A stretch of DNA of 64,000 nt from NCBI GenBank assembly GCA_003952965.2, contig CM025851.1, positions 12,680,942 to 12,744,941 of the forward strand, in the 5' to 3' direction. Within the stretch, counting starts at the first letter, position 1; every line of letters starts with the position of its first letter. The stretch comes from Morella rubra (Eukaryota; Streptophyta; Magnoliopsida; Fagales; Myricaceae). The position numbers and the translations under genes were made by a program. Below, in pieces: positions 21,737 through 33,760 of the stretch. Below the pieces are notes generated by a model. It did no database searches and was not told the origin of the DNA. It saw only the letters and a list, made by a program, of their open reading frames with translations.

Positions 21737-23115
21737 TGAAGGGAGGGGAGGGGATTATGGAAGAGCCCCTCTCTCTCTCTCTACATATAGAACAGACGGA
21801 AAAACAAAAAACTAGGCTTTTACGAGGTGACGAACCAGAAAATGAATTTCACTTGTGTGCTCACGTGCAATACTCCTGCCCACACTGAATTGGTCCTGCG
21901 CCAGCCACATGCATGAATTTGCAAGTTAGCTGTCAATACATTGGAGATCATGAAATTGGCCCACGGAACAGCCGATTTGAACAAGTGTGACCCGGTTTCA
22001 TTTATGATATTTAATCAGGCCGTTCAACGTACATGCTGCATTGAATATTAGATATTGTTCGGTAAAAAAAAAATTTCAAGATTTTTTTAATTTTTACAAT
22101 ATAAAAAATTTTACAATCAAATATCATTTTTAATACCATATAAAAATAATTATAACACGCATATTAATAAAATTTACATTACTTAAAAATTTACAAAACA
22201 CAAAAAATTCTCAAAATTCACTGTAACCAAACGTTTTCTAAGTTTAATTTGGATAATGTGGGTTGGTGGTAATATATTTGCTCGAAGAAATTATCATAAA
22301 TTTTAATAAAAAAATAAGATTTAATTTTTGACGGAAGGAATAAAAATAAAGAAAAAGAACTTAATGTTAACTAGCTGACCCATAACCAACGTGTCTATAG
22401 ATTTTACCAGTTTTAGTAGAAGATCTCCCTCTGCAAATTTTTGTGCGAGCTTTGCCTATAGGATTCTTCGCATTAATGAATCGAGTATGTGCATGAACAA
22501 AACAACACCATGGTTTGAGGTATATAGAAATTACTTTTGCTGCTTACTCTATTTTGCTGTTGTATCAGAGCCTTCTCAATGCTATTTTCTTCAGTTTTTT
22601 TTTTTTCTACATTTTTAGATACTTGGTGAGCTACTCGGTTTCAGTGATCAGTGAGAGAAGATTTCTTTTTCTGTTTTAAAGAGGAGGCAATTCTTCAATT
22701 TTCCCGGCTTTAATGTTCTTCTTTTTTGGGTAGATTGTTATCTATCTTACTTCTTGCGAAGAGTCTATCTTAGCGTTAACTTTCTTTTCAATGTTTTAAG
22801 AGTCGGAATTTGGAAAAGTCAAAACAACTCAAAATTGGCACTCTGGATCAAATTTATGGGAGACGTACGTTGCCACTTGCCATAAATTTGCGGACAAGCA
22901 AATGGGAATATGGGAGACATACGTTGCCTACAAAGCCTTACACAGATAAGAACGAACATAGTCCAGACCACACGTTGAACTAAGACCTTTATTTATTTTT
23001 TTATTTTTTTATTTTTTTATTTTTTTATTTTTTTTTTTGGTGAGCACGTTCAGCTAAAACCTTGAATATATCGGGCTACACTTTGTCCTTTCTCCCCAAA
23101 ACAGGAACTTGAATT
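21737..23115. other. Upstream region of dioxygenase copy 3
   Basis: AT-rich sequence with a short CT run near 21771 and a TTTTTTA-type simple repeat at 22985-23039, immediately before the leader of copy 3. Two near copies of a GGGAGACGTACGTTGCC-type segment occur at 22857 and 22911 (GGGAGACATACGTTGCC). A 75-codon open frame at 22391 is not recognisable. No convincing TATA box was chosen. Confidence 0.45.
22985..23039. repeat. Simple repeat (TTTTTTAT-like)n
   Basis: Runs of T broken by regularly spaced A every seven to eight bases. Confidence 0.8.
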
Positions 23116-24557
23116 ATGGTGATCACCGGCGCTGGAGAATCATTCACCAGCAATCCCGTGAACTATGATCGTCTCCGAGAGCTGAAGGCCTTCGACGAAT
23201 CGAAGTCTGGTGTCAAAGGTCTTGTAGATGCTGGTGTCGCAAAAATCCCGAGAATTTTTGTCCGGCCACCGGAGGACCTAGCCGGAGACTACCCCAATTC
23301 TGGCGAGCTATCCAGCGACCAGTTCACAATCCCCGTCATCGACCTCTGCGATCTCAATGGCAGGCGTGCCGATTGTGTTGCTAGTGTCCGGCGGGCTGCC
23401 GAAGATGTGGGTTTTTTTCAGGTGGTGAACCATGGCGTAGCCTCAAAGGTGTTGGAGGAACTGTTAGAGGCGGTGCATGGGTTCCACGAGCTGCCATGGG
23501 AGGTGAAGGCAGAGTATTACAGTAGGGAGTCGATGAGGAAGGTGAGGTTTTTTAGTAACTTCGATTTGTACACTTCAAAAGTCGCTAACTGGAGGGACAC
23601 TTTGTTTTGTGATATGGGTCCTGAGCCTCTTGATCCTCGAGAATTGCCTCCTGTCTGCAGGTACTCTATTATTGTAGAATCGGAGGTCGAGTAATTGCCT
23701 GTCATAGTTTTGATCTGGAATGTGATATAGTTGAGAGGGCAACAAAAGGACATTTTACAGATAGATTCTACTTGTAGTTCGTAATAGAAATTTTGATTTA
23801 CATCTTCTGTCTGATCTGCAGAGACATAACGATGCAGTACTCTAAGGAAGTCCATAAACTGGGGATTACTTTGTTTGAATTGTTATCGGAAGCTCTTGAG
23901 CTCAATCCTGACCGCCTTATAGGCCTGGACTGTGCAAAAGGGCATTTGATACTCTGGAACTACTATCCAGTCTGCCCTGAGCCTGAACTGACTATTGGCA
24001 CAAGCAAGCACTCAGATCCTGATTTTCTCACCATCTTAATGCAAGACCATATTGGTGGGCTTCAGATTCTTCATCAAGACCGCTGGATCGATCTTCCCCC
24101 TTTGCCTGGTGCTCTAGTAGTAAACATTGGAGATCTTCTACAGGCAAGATTTTGATATATTAACTACTTGCATTAATTTCTCTGCATATAAGTAGGCATT
24201 AGGCAAATAATGATTTTAGAGTTCTTGTTATATGGAATATTGTAACTTGTAAGTGCTTATACATTGTTTTAAGGATTTTTCTGTCGCTTTTTTTTTCAGC
24301 TCATTTCGAATGACAGATTCAAAAGTGTAGAGCACCGAGTGCGAGCAAACCATATAGGACCAAGAGTATCTGTTGCGTGCTTTTTCACTCCCCACTCTTG
24401 TCCGTCGACAAGGCTTTATGGCCCCCTCGAGGAATTGCTCTCAGAAGAAAGTCCCCCTGTATATAGGGAAACCTCAGTTCAAGATTTCAGTAATTACTAT
24501 GATCAGAAAGGACTGGACGGGAACTCTGCCCTATCACATTTCAAGTTGCAAAGGTAA
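23116..24557 (+). CDS. 2-oxoglutarate/Fe(II) dioxygenase, ACC oxidase homolog-like (copy 3, complete)
   Basis: Three exons, 23116-23660, 23822-24143 and 24300-24557, encode 374 aa, the usual family length. The N-terminus has [22 protein letters not shown] and [11 protein letters not shown], hallmarks of the ACC oxidase homolog / deacetoxyvindoline 4-hydroxylase-like group. DIOX_N includes IPVIDL and [10 protein letters not shown]. Catalytic residues: His245 and Asp247 (KHSD), His301 (EHRV) for iron; Arg311 and Ser313 (PRVS) for 2-oxoglutarate. All are present, so an active cytosolic oxygenase is likely; the substrate is unknown. Intron 1 is GT-AG. Intron 2 (24144-24299) starts with GC (AG|GCAAGA), as in copy 1. 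The start is the first ATG of the frame and matches the family N-terminus. Confidence 0.95.
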
Positions 24558-25099
24558 AGGAGCTTCTTAAGGGAAGTAGGAGTTTATAAGAACCTGATCA
24601 CACAGACATCAGATAATCTAAATAAGAGCCTGGGTTTTATCTTTTCGATGACAATATGCCTATATCTGATTCTGTTAGAAATAAAGGAAATTTTAGTAAG
24701 AGACTAAAATCATTCGTATAGGATTTCAGAATCATTGGAGACATTTGACATAATGCTTGGCTTTCCATCTTGCATAAATACCCTAAACCATGTGTCATGG
24801 TCTAAACCTGGCAGCATTGTCTGCAGATGGCAATTAGTTCAAACAGCCAAAACAAGAAAAATAAAAAGGAAGCACAGGGTCCAATCTTCCCAGTAGAGCA
24901 TGCCTTCAACGCTTGATAGCTCTGCTTCATCCATGATTTTCAGTGTTCCACTCTAACCTAAGGACTAAAGTCCAGAAATTTGCAAACAAAAAATAGAAGA
25001 ACAAAAGTATCATGCTTTCACTGTTTCACGCCTCTGGCCTTCTTTTTAATGTTGTTTACAGATTCCGTTTCAAAATTTGAATTGTTATTTGAATTATTT
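24558..25099. other. 3' flank of dioxygenase copy 3
   Basis: No gene or repeat is recognised. It presumably includes the 3' untranslated region. Confidence 0.4.
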
Positions 25100-25254
25100 A
25101 GATAAAAGTTTGTTTAAGTGTTCAAGATGTCTCCTAAGAAGATTATGATTGACAAGCATTTGAATTGTGAAGATAATGATGAAGAGCGTTCGAATTTTGA
25201 AGGAAAGGTTCAAATTCATGAAATGTGATCCGTTCCTAAAATCTCTTAAAGTTA

Positions 25255-25500
25255 TCTCCGAAATATGACTTTGCCCGATCTTAGCCTAAGCTTAGCTCGA
25301 GCGAAAATGGTGCATTTTTTTTTACACAAATTCAACTCGCCCTAGCTTCGCCTGATCTTGGCTCGAGCGAATCAGGTGACTTTTTACACAGAGTCAAATC
25401 GCCCTACCTTCGCCCGATTTTGGCTCGAGTGAAAATGATGAAGTTTTATACATATTCAATTCGCTCGATGCTTGCTCGATCTTAACTCGAGCGAAATCTC
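25255..25500. repeat. Degenerate tandem repeat, about 60-bp unit, four copies
   Basis: Each unit contains a CGCCC(T)...CGATCTTGGCTCGAGCGAA-type core followed by an AT-rich spacer with CACA. The copies differ by substitutions. Confidence 0.75.
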
Positions 25501-26018
25501 TCAAATTTGAATTTTCTTGTCCTATTCTATTAAAACTGTGAGAAAAATGTCCAAGCTCTTTACCCAAGTTGTTTTATTGTTTCTTAGCATCTCCTGCTTG
25601 AGAGAAAAACCCTTTGATATCTTTGCACTTAAAGTATACATATTTTCTCTCTCTAACATCAATCACCATTGAAACCAACCTCCTGTGAGAAGCCTTCAAA
25701 GAGTTTAAGGAGATTGGCAGCCAGAGTTGTCAGTGTTGAAGAACCAAGCGTTCTTGAAATAATTCATAAGAAGAACCTCAAAAGGCTGAGGGTTAATCGT
25801 AAGGGAGCGGGTATAAATTGGATTGTTTAGATTATTACTTCAGGGTAGTCAGAGTCAAGCAACTGGATATTGCCCGTGTCTGATTCACCAGTGTAAGGTT
25901 TTATCTTCTTAATGAATTTTTAGTGGCTGCTAGACCGGAGTGATTTTTCCTTTGATAAGGTTTTCCACTTCGTCAACAAATCTCTTGGCTTGGTGAGTGA
26001 TTGATTTATTATTTTTCA

Positions 26019-26865
26019 AGAAAATTAACAAATAACACACTAGGTTTTAGCGCATTTTTAAAAAACTCACTAAGTTTTAAAAAATTTTAAAAAACTCACT
26101 CGATTTGTCATTTTGATATCGAAATTCACTGGACCCAACGTCATTAGAATTGTTTAACGAAAAATCCATCTCGTCCAATCACAATATGACACGTGTCATT
26201 AAAATAAATATAAATATAAATAATTTTAAAAAAATAAAAAATTAATCTAAAATTAATTAAAAAAAGATATTTAATTTATTTTTTTTAAAAAAAAAGGATC
26301 TAGGGTCCCGATCCTTTCACGGTGGACGAGGAAAATCCCCCTTCCACCTCTGGCCGCCCAGTTCTGGGCAGCCAATAGAGGGAGGAGGAATCCCTCATCC
26401 ACCCCGGGCGGTGGTCTGGGGGGCCTCCCCTACTGGTTGCATGATGGGGGAGGCCCCCAACCTCCCCAAAGCTAGGGTGGAGAAGGGATTCCTCCTCCCT
26501 CCGCTGGCTGCCCAGAACTGGGCGGCCAAACTTCCCCAACGGCTAGAGATGGAGGGGGGGATTCTCCCCCTCCACTGTGAAAGGATCGGGACCCCGATCC
26601 TTTTTTTTTAAAAAAAAATATATTAAATTAATTGTCTTTTTTTAAAATTAATTTGAGATTTATTTTTTATTTTTATTTATTTTAATAGCATGTGTCACAT
26701 TGTGATTGAACGGGATGCATTTTTCGTTAAATAAGTCTATCGGTGTTAGGTCTAGTGAGTTTCAATACTAAAATGATAAACCCAATGAGCTTTTTAAAAT
26801 TTTTTAAAACCCAGTGAGTTTTTTAAAAATGCGCTAAAACCCAGTAAGTTATTTGTAAATTTCTC
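26019..26865. mobile_element. Long fold-back (MULE/MITE-like) element with GC-rich hairpin core
   Basis: The left end AACAAATAACACACTAGG then TTTTAGCGCATTTTTAAAAA mirrors the right end TTTTTAAAAATGCGCTAAAA then CCCAGTAAGTTATTTGT. Complementarity continues inward through AACTCACT, the CAATCACAATATGACACGTG / CATGTGTCACATTGTGATTG pair, and a GC-rich core bounded by GATCCTTTCAC / GTGAAAGGATC. Within the core CCGCCCAGTTCTGGGCAGCC pairs with GGCTGCCCAGAACTGGGCGG, centred near 26440. Almost the whole element is one imperfect hairpin. Open frames in the core are a by-product of GC content. Confidence 0.75.
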
Positions 26866-27049
26866 TATTTTTTATTGATATTTGTTTTAATATTCTATTG
26901 CATATTTAATTGATTGTTAAATACATTTCAGATCTAGATGTGATTTTTTAGGACTTGTCTAAATTAATTTTTATTGAAAAAGAAAGTATAAACACCTGTT
27001 CACCCCCTCTACTTGTTCTTTAGGGTCTAAATTTTTCACCTTCCACTCA

Positions 27050-27960
27050 TCTTCAACGGTATCAAACGATAATAAAAAACCGTTCAAAAGGTTAGGAACG
27101 AGTAGCTTGAAACGCCGTTACAAGAGTCCGAATGGCTAAACACACCGTTCAAATGTAAACTTCATAAAACCATGGTCGAGTGTAGCCAACTAATTTTCAA
27201 ATAAAAAAACATCTATGCATATATAATGTAAAAGCCATACCAATCCAACCTCAAAGGAATACACAAACTGTAAACATTCACATTCCTTAAAAACTAAACT
27301 CATTAAAAGCAAATTTTAGCAAAACCAAAGGAAAAAAATTATCAAAATTTATAAACCAAAAACCGTGCATAAAAACTAACAAAAATACTTAACTTCGGTT
27401 AAAACTAATTAAAACATTAAGCTTGAGGATGAAGATTTCTACTTAGAAAATGTGAGAGATCGATTGTGTGAATTTAAGAGAGTTTGTGAGAAATGAGAGG
27501 AAAAAAATGCTCAGGTTAGTTTTATATTTTCGACGTCTCGACCTACCGCGTTTGAACGGTATTGCTGAACATGGAACATATCTATACGTTATGTAATCAC
27601 CCATTACCGTTTGAACATCTAAAATTTGGTGTCTAGATGTAGGGACGTAAAATTCTAAAAAGTTTGAGATTGCTTAGATGTCGTTGAACGTTATAAAACC
27701 TCCATCCGAACGTTACATAAGCATCCAAGGTAATTCTTTTACTGTTCGAATGAATTTCAAAGGTTGCCAGAAAATGTTAACGTCTGACAATAAGTGTTAG
27801 ATGAGTGTAACAGTAATTGTTTGTCGCTGACAAGATGGACATTTATGGCAGCGGTTGCGGAATCCTGCTCCAACGGTACTTTTGCAACTAGGGCACCGTT
27901 CGAACGATTTTTTTTGGGGCATAAAAAACTATCCTTAAATGTCAATATTTTTTGCAATAG
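27050..27960. repeat. Relic with scattered CGTTCGAACG-type palindromes
   Basis: Copies and variants of ACCGTTCGAACG, ACCGTTCAAA, CGTTTGAACGG, CCGTTTGAACA, CCGAACGTTA and TGTTCGAATG recur over about 900 bases. The right side ends near a TTTTTTTGCAATAG-like sequence. This recalls the subterminal arrays of the CACTA element but with a different self-complementary core. No coding was found; the exact ends were not fixed. Confidence 0.5.
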
Positions 27961-29279
27961 ACTTTTCTGTCCCAAAAAATCAACCTCTATACAAGCATTT
28001 CCTCGTAAGTGAATATCATGTCAACTACCATTCCAAGAAACTTTATGAAAAGTTTGGCCTAGATTATTTCAAGCATTGAAGGTATCAGTTTAGTAGAGGG
28101 TCATCCCATGATTATTATTGTACACATGTTTAAAGATGTTGGTAGAAGTAGCTTAAACTTGGCTCCTGATTTGTCTAAACACTAAACTTTAGATGAATTG
28201 CTGTATAGCATACAATGATTGGTCTAATGGTAATTTTTACGGCGATCTTTTAATTAAGTCCTAGCTTCCTAGTTGAGAATGTCCATTTTGGTTAATTTAT
28301 CCCGAACCATCGAACACTTTTTTAAAAGGAGGATGTAGGAAAAATAATCTCACATGCATATCTGTGTTTGTCATCCACATATCGAAGGATGAAGCCAGGG
28401 TGTTTTTTCTTGGATTTTATCCTTGGAGTATCTTATTCTCGATCCATATATATATAAATTTCAGATAAACTCTAAAAAAGTATATTTTTCAAATTATGAT
28501 TTAATTAAGTATAAATTTTTAATACTTACAAAAACATTCTATATGTATCGTAGTGTTCACCCCCATTGCCTTTTGAAGATCCATAGTCCAAAAAAGAAAA
28601 AAAAAAAAAAAACAGTAAATAAAATGGTGTACATGGAAATGAAGATTGTGGATAAATTATCCACAATCTTCATGCCCAGGTTGTGTTATGGCATTTTACA
28701 TGCCCAGAAAAAATAGAAAAGATTTCCTTTTTTGCATTATTTTTCATTATTGTTTAAGCAAAACAAGGATGACATTTAGAGAAATTTTTTTGAAAATGTT
28801 TCCTTATTTGCATTTTTCCGTTATCTTTAAGCAAAATTAGGAATACATTTACTTGCCAGAAAAAAAAAAAAAACGTGAGGGCTGCCACAGAAGGAGAAAA
28901 GAGAGGAAAGAAATAAAAATGAAAAAGATGATAGCTTTTTCAGGAGTTTTTTTTTTCGATTTTCAGGTGTGGTTTTCACATAGAAGTAAATTAGAGTTAT
29001 CTTTGAAAAGATTATCTGGGTGCTTCATCAACAGAGAGTTGTAATATTCAGATTGGAGATCTCGCTACAGTATGAGTTTCGTCAAATTTTGTGATTTGTG
29101 GTAAGATTATATTTGTCTCAAAGAGTTGATCTTGGTGATTTTCAATTTGTTTGAACTCAAGTTTTGGGCATAAAATTAAGTGTTATAATCTCTATTTTAT
29201 TATAGTGGATTTATCTCAGAGTTACCTCGTAGTTTTTGCCTCCATACTGAATGGTTTTCACGTAAATCTAGTGTATTTT
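27961..29279. other. Intergenic, no gene recognised
   Basis: AT-rich with A runs. A short palindrome AAGATTGTGGATAA/TTATCCACAATCTT lies at about 28642-28670. Open frames are short and unrelated to known families. Confidence 0.4.
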
Positions 29280-29650
29280 CTTATATTTCTAGGGGTATGC
29301 AAAAGCAATAGCGATACCGATTATGCCTTCTACCGCTACTGCCATCACTTAAGCCGGTGGTAAGTTTTGTCTCATTGGTACTAGTATTACTTCAGTCGGT
29401 AACTAGTGCCAACGTTATCAGTTTTAGCGATACCAGTAGCAGTTTTACCACCAACGGATACGTGAGAGAGAGAGAGAGAGAGAGAGAAAGACGACTCAAA
29501 CAAGAGGGGAGCTGGGGTCCTGGGGATGTCGGGGAGGAGGGATGAAAAAAAGAAAAAAAAAATTGGGGATATTGGTTACTGGTAGCGGCATCAGTAGGTA
29601 TTGGTTACCAATGTTAGTTAACCAGCTCACTATCGATACCAGTGCCTACT
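29280..29650. repeat. Unclassified repeat with ACCGCTA / TACCAGTAGC motifs and a (GA)n tract
   Basis: Motifs AGCGATACC, ACCGCTACTG, ACCAGTAGC and GGTAGCGGCATC recur in both orientations around a (GA)n run at 29464-29489. It is a probable relic of a small DNA element. Confidence 0.4.
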
Positions 29651-30237
29651 TCTATGTGTTGCTCTCTTAGTGCTTACTTTATTTTCTTATTTTGTTATTA
29701 GTTTACTTAGGGTTATTATTTAATTTGTACGGAGACGACGTAATTTGGCCCAATAAAGGTATATGTAATTTCAAATATTTTTTTCCTACTATCTGACCAG
29801 TTTCTCATTTTTATATGTTATTTTTAATAATATGATTTTATTATTCAGCCCCTCAAGAAAAAAAAATAATTATAATTCCGCCAGTACCGTTCACCTCCCA
29901 TAGCCTATCGGTAGTGATAAGTATATGCTTTTGTTTAGCAATCAAAATCCATTTGCGTGCGATCATCACCACTATATATAAATATGTTCCTTTTCTCACT
30001 TATAGTCTTATTGAGCTCGCTGAAGAGTGGGTTCACGCCGGGCCGTGCTGCAATGGACTTCCGCTAATTGTATAACTCTGTAAGCGTGATGAGCTGTGTG
30101 AAACTCGACAGCAATTATGATCTGTTTCGTCACGAAGGGCAGACTGGAGGGACACATTTGCAGCTTTGCTTACCTCTGACCATGTCGAACCCATTGCCAA
30201 ACGAATGTCCCATGTTCCCTCTATCTACCTAAGGAAT

Positions 30238-30391
30238 AATTAATGTCATTGGCTTAAGTATTTTGCACATGGTCTAGGCATCAGGGTCCTCGAGTTTACC
30301 AAAACAGAGACATATATATATATATATATATATTAATGTCATTGGCTTAAGTATTTTGCCTATGGTCTAGGCATCAGGGTCCTCGAGTTTA
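30238..30391. repeat. Direct duplication of about 60 bp separated by a (TA)n tract
   Basis: ATTAATGTCATTGGCTTAAG ... GGTCCTCGAGTTTA occurs at about 30238-30298 and again at 30332-30390 with one or two differences. (TA)n lies between (about 30312-30333) and after the second copy. Confidence 0.85.
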
Positions 30392-31341
30392 TATATATAT
30401 ATATCAAAGTTTTTAACAGTGGTGAGGATGGAGATCGATGGAGATGGATTTTGAGGCCAACTTGTGTGTAAAGCGTGAAGGAATAGCATCATCCTAACAA
30501 ACAATTATCACACATCCTAATATGTAACTTTTCAAGCCATCAGGTTAGTAAACGCTAAAGAAAACAGCATTCGTTCGGTATATACTCTAATAACAAAAAC
30601 ACCAACTGGGATTTCATAAATAATTTAATATTTACAAACACACCCCTAATTCGGATAGTCCACAAGTTTTTTTTTTTTTTTTTTTTTCTACGAGGATAGT
30701 CCACAAGTTATAAGTGAACATCTTTCTTTCATGCAAATGACGGTCCAATCGGATTAAAAAAAGAAAAAAGAAAAAAAACAGACGGTCCAATCGCGTATAA
30801 AAAAGGGCGTCGTCCAGCGCTCACAAAAAGTTTAATGAATAAATAAAGGTCAAGGAACGACTCAACTGGTGCGGGTCCAATCAGTGCCACGTCAGAAGCC
30901 GATACCTACTCTCGTCAAATAACTGTAAAGTTACGCCAACAACACAGAACTCGAAAAGTGACCTCGACGAAAGTGAATGAATCTGATCGACCGCGCATGG
31001 CGCGTGGAGAAACGGGCAGAGCACGGCAGGTTTGCGCACGCTGACTGTTGCCGTGTGGTTTGATTGGATTGATGGATGTTCGGTATTCACTTTATTGGAG
31101 TCTGGAGACCAGTTTGGTTACCTTATTTGTTTAATCACATTCAGAAAATGGAAAGTTGCTAAAAGTTCACATATGGGCAAGTGAACCAGCTTGAAAAATG
31201 AAACCGCAATAATGTGTAAATGTTTCCGGTGAGTGAGACAACGGATGATTTTCTTGTGTGTTTGGAGAAGTTGGCAGATGGGGTTTTACTCTGAACTCTA
31301 AAGCTTGAAGAATCTGAAATTTGCTTTGTATTGGAGTGAAG
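30392..31341. other. Upstream region of the CASP-like gene
   Basis: No gene. It includes A/T runs and, from about 30840, less AT-rich sequence with TGCCACGTCA (ACGT core, near 30885). This is the likely promoter and leader of the gene starting at 31342. Confidence 0.4.
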
Positions 31342-33760
31342 ATGAAGAATTTTCCGGGGACGCCTGGGACTTTTACTGGGCTTGTCCTCAGGATTTCGCA
31401 GTGCGTCTTTTCAGTTGGGTCCATTTCTTCTATGGCCACCACCAGAAGTTTCTTCAATTTCACAGCTTTCTGGTATTTGCCCCCTGCCTAACTCTCTATT
31501 CTCTTATTTATCGAACTCATTTTTCTTTTATTCTCGTTCGTTCAATACCTAGTCCATCGATACCATGGTAGTGCCTCTTCAGATTTAGACCAAGATGTTA
31601 TTTTCTGAGTTGACTTGTGCCTGATCAATCACGGCTACGGCGTCCATTGTTTATCAACTCGCTTGCTTGGAGTTTTAAAATTTTACCATTCATTGGTTCC
31701 ACAAGAAGAGTTGCACTGTCTACACCATACTAGCTGCTTCCCGAATTACGCCTTCCCCTCGTAAATTTACATGAATCAGCTCTAAATGTGTGGTTTAGCC
31801 GTCGGCTTGTGGTATTGCAAGCAACGAAGTCAAAAAAAGTACTAGTGAGCTTCTTTTGTTTGGCTAATATAAAAAATCTTGCCTATTAGAAACAAGTTGA
31901 GCATTTGCTCCAGCTTCGCACTTGCAACTGTATATCCTGATTCTAGCCATGAATTCCACTTTGATACCAAACTTTGCATTTAGTTCACTCTAGCAATTCA
32001 TCCCACTTGTAATGTGCCTAATTCGCTACATTTTGTACAGATGCATCGTGTGTAAGGAGTTGTAAGTTCTCGTATGATGGCCATGAACATAATTTGAATT
32101 ATCTATGCCTGCCATCTGTCTTCCATCTTATAGGAGGTCAACATTCACTACATTCTGCTTTCTAAGTGGTTGATTGGATGAAAGTGGGGAGGTTGAACTA
32201 TTGAGTGTTTATACAATTCCTTCGCTATCTGATAATGATCTTGCATTTTATATCTTATTGGCATCATCTGATGTTTGCAAAGAGCTCTTATTGTTTGCAC
32301 CCAGGCCCTTCTGTACAGGGTGGGGCATTATTACCAACTAGGAGGGGGATAAGAAGGAAAAAGGGTGCGTGTTTCCTATTTGTACTAATCTCCACTTAGC
32401 TATCCATATGCTAGAAAAAGGACATCTAGTCAATCGGGCTTCACTTTTGTATTGGCTTAAGGCCCGGAGGACATTACTATTGAGATAGCTTTATACTTAT
32501 CTTTATGTAGGCAATCTAGCTTGACTCATAACTTGATGAAGGATAACTTCATTCCCTTTGCAAAATCACGTTTCAGAAGAATTCAGAGTGTCAGTCAAAG
32601 GCACTAGACTTGTGTGTGTTTCTGCTCCATTCTCAAAGAAACAATTAGTTGTGAAGCATAGGCATATGGTGAGAAATGTGTGCTTTTATTAAGCGCAACC
32701 TGTTCTGGATGTCATGGGCACTTGATTGGGGAGGGGGGGAGACTCTGTGTATTTTCCATCCCTGCTACCCGCTGTACATGCTTTAGGAATGTGTCTGGAG
32801 AGTGCAGTAAAATTGGAACCATAGAAGTATAATGTGACACATGAATGAGCATTGGGTCTTGACTTATCTGATTACATCTATTGATACAGTATGATGGCAG
32901 CTCTTCTCTCTCAACCTTGTCATCGATCAAATACAACCTCTAAGATCCAACAAGTTCTCTATCTAAGCCTGACACTCTGCCCTCTTAGGCAACGTGCAAT
33001 GGTGCAAATTTCTTTCAGGTGTTCATTGCTGGCACAGCAAAGATGTAAATATTTAAAATGGACATTAGACATTTGAGTGAACTTAAGAATGTCATCCAGG
33101 GGGACAGCATCCCCCAACCGCCCCCGCCCCAAATAGCTCTGCTTTGGTCAGTGTTACTCAGCTGGAGCATCATCTCATTTTGAGGTTACAAAACACTGGA
33201 TGTACTACTCTCACTTATCAAATCAACTATTACTCGTGTTTTGCAAGTTATGCAGGTGTTACTTTGTCACTGCCATTTTTTAGCCGAGGGAAATGCACTA
33301 TTTATACGAGATATTTTTTGTGCAGCTACCTAATTGCTTCAATGGGTTTACAAGTCATCTGGAGCTTTGTGCTTGCTGTGTTAGATGCATATTCTTTGGT
33401 GAGAAAGAAGGCCCTGCATAATCCTGTGTTAGTTAGCCTCTTTGTGGTTGGAGACTGGGTCAGCCTCTATGAAGCTCTAACCTTATACTTACTGTTAGAC
33501 TTGTTCCAAGAGGGTCTGCGTTTTCAGTGGTTGTTGCTGATAGCGCCATTATTTGAATTTAATAGGTGACAGCGACGCTGTCTCTTGCAGCAGCTTCTGC
33601 CTCAGCAGGAGTTACAGTCTTGTACTTCAGTGACTTGGGAGACTGCAATTTAGGAGAAGATTGCCAGAAGTACCAGATGTCAGTTGCCTTAGCCTACCTC
33701 AGCTGGGTAACGATTGCAATTTCATCTCTAATCATGCTTTGGCTATTGGCTGCGGGTTAG
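31342..33760 (+). CDS. CASP-like protein (CASPL5B type), four-helix membrane protein
   Basis: Exons 31342-31472, 33326-33458 and 33566-33760 join in frame to give 152 aa, a normal length for the group. Family knowledge: CASP-like (DUF588/UPF0497) proteins are plasma-membrane four-helix proteins related to the MARVEL fold; CASPs build the Casparian strip membrane domain, while most CASP-like members have unknown roles. The family markers are present: a conserved Arg in helix 1 (Arg17 in LVLRISQC) and Asp in helix 3 (Asp87 in FVVGDWV). Recognisable blocks are [57 protein letters not shown] and [13 protein letters not shown]. Intron 1 is long (1.85 kb), intron 2 is 107 bases; both are GT-AG. Longer open frames that read through the introns are artefacts. 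Confidence 0.93.

Larger units (their letters stand above)
25100..27010 (+). mobile_element. LTR-like element A, interrupted by a fold-back element
   Basis: Tandem CTCGAGCG units (25255-25500) are followed by a stretch (25550-26015) that matches, in inverse orientation, the element at 34190-35095. Shared landmarks in order are AGTCAAGCAACTGG, a (G)GTTTTCCACTTCGTCA segment and an AT-rich tail. The tail resumes at 26866 after the inserted element 26019-26865 and reaches CACCTGTTCACCCCCTCTAC near 26995-27015, which resembles copia LTR ends. No coding is seen, so a solo LTR or non-autonomous element is likely. Confidence 0.55.

Noticed and set aside
22391..22618. 75-codon open frame upstream of dioxygenase copy 3
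   Set aside because: It is low-complexity, Phe-rich and not recognisable; probably random.
26300..26611. Proline/glycine-rich open frames on both strands
   Set aside because: They sit in the GC-rich hairpin core of a fold-back element, where such frames arise by chance.
33144..33569. 141-codon frame reading through CASP-like exon 2
   Set aside because: It is intron read-through. The spliced model fits the family exactly.
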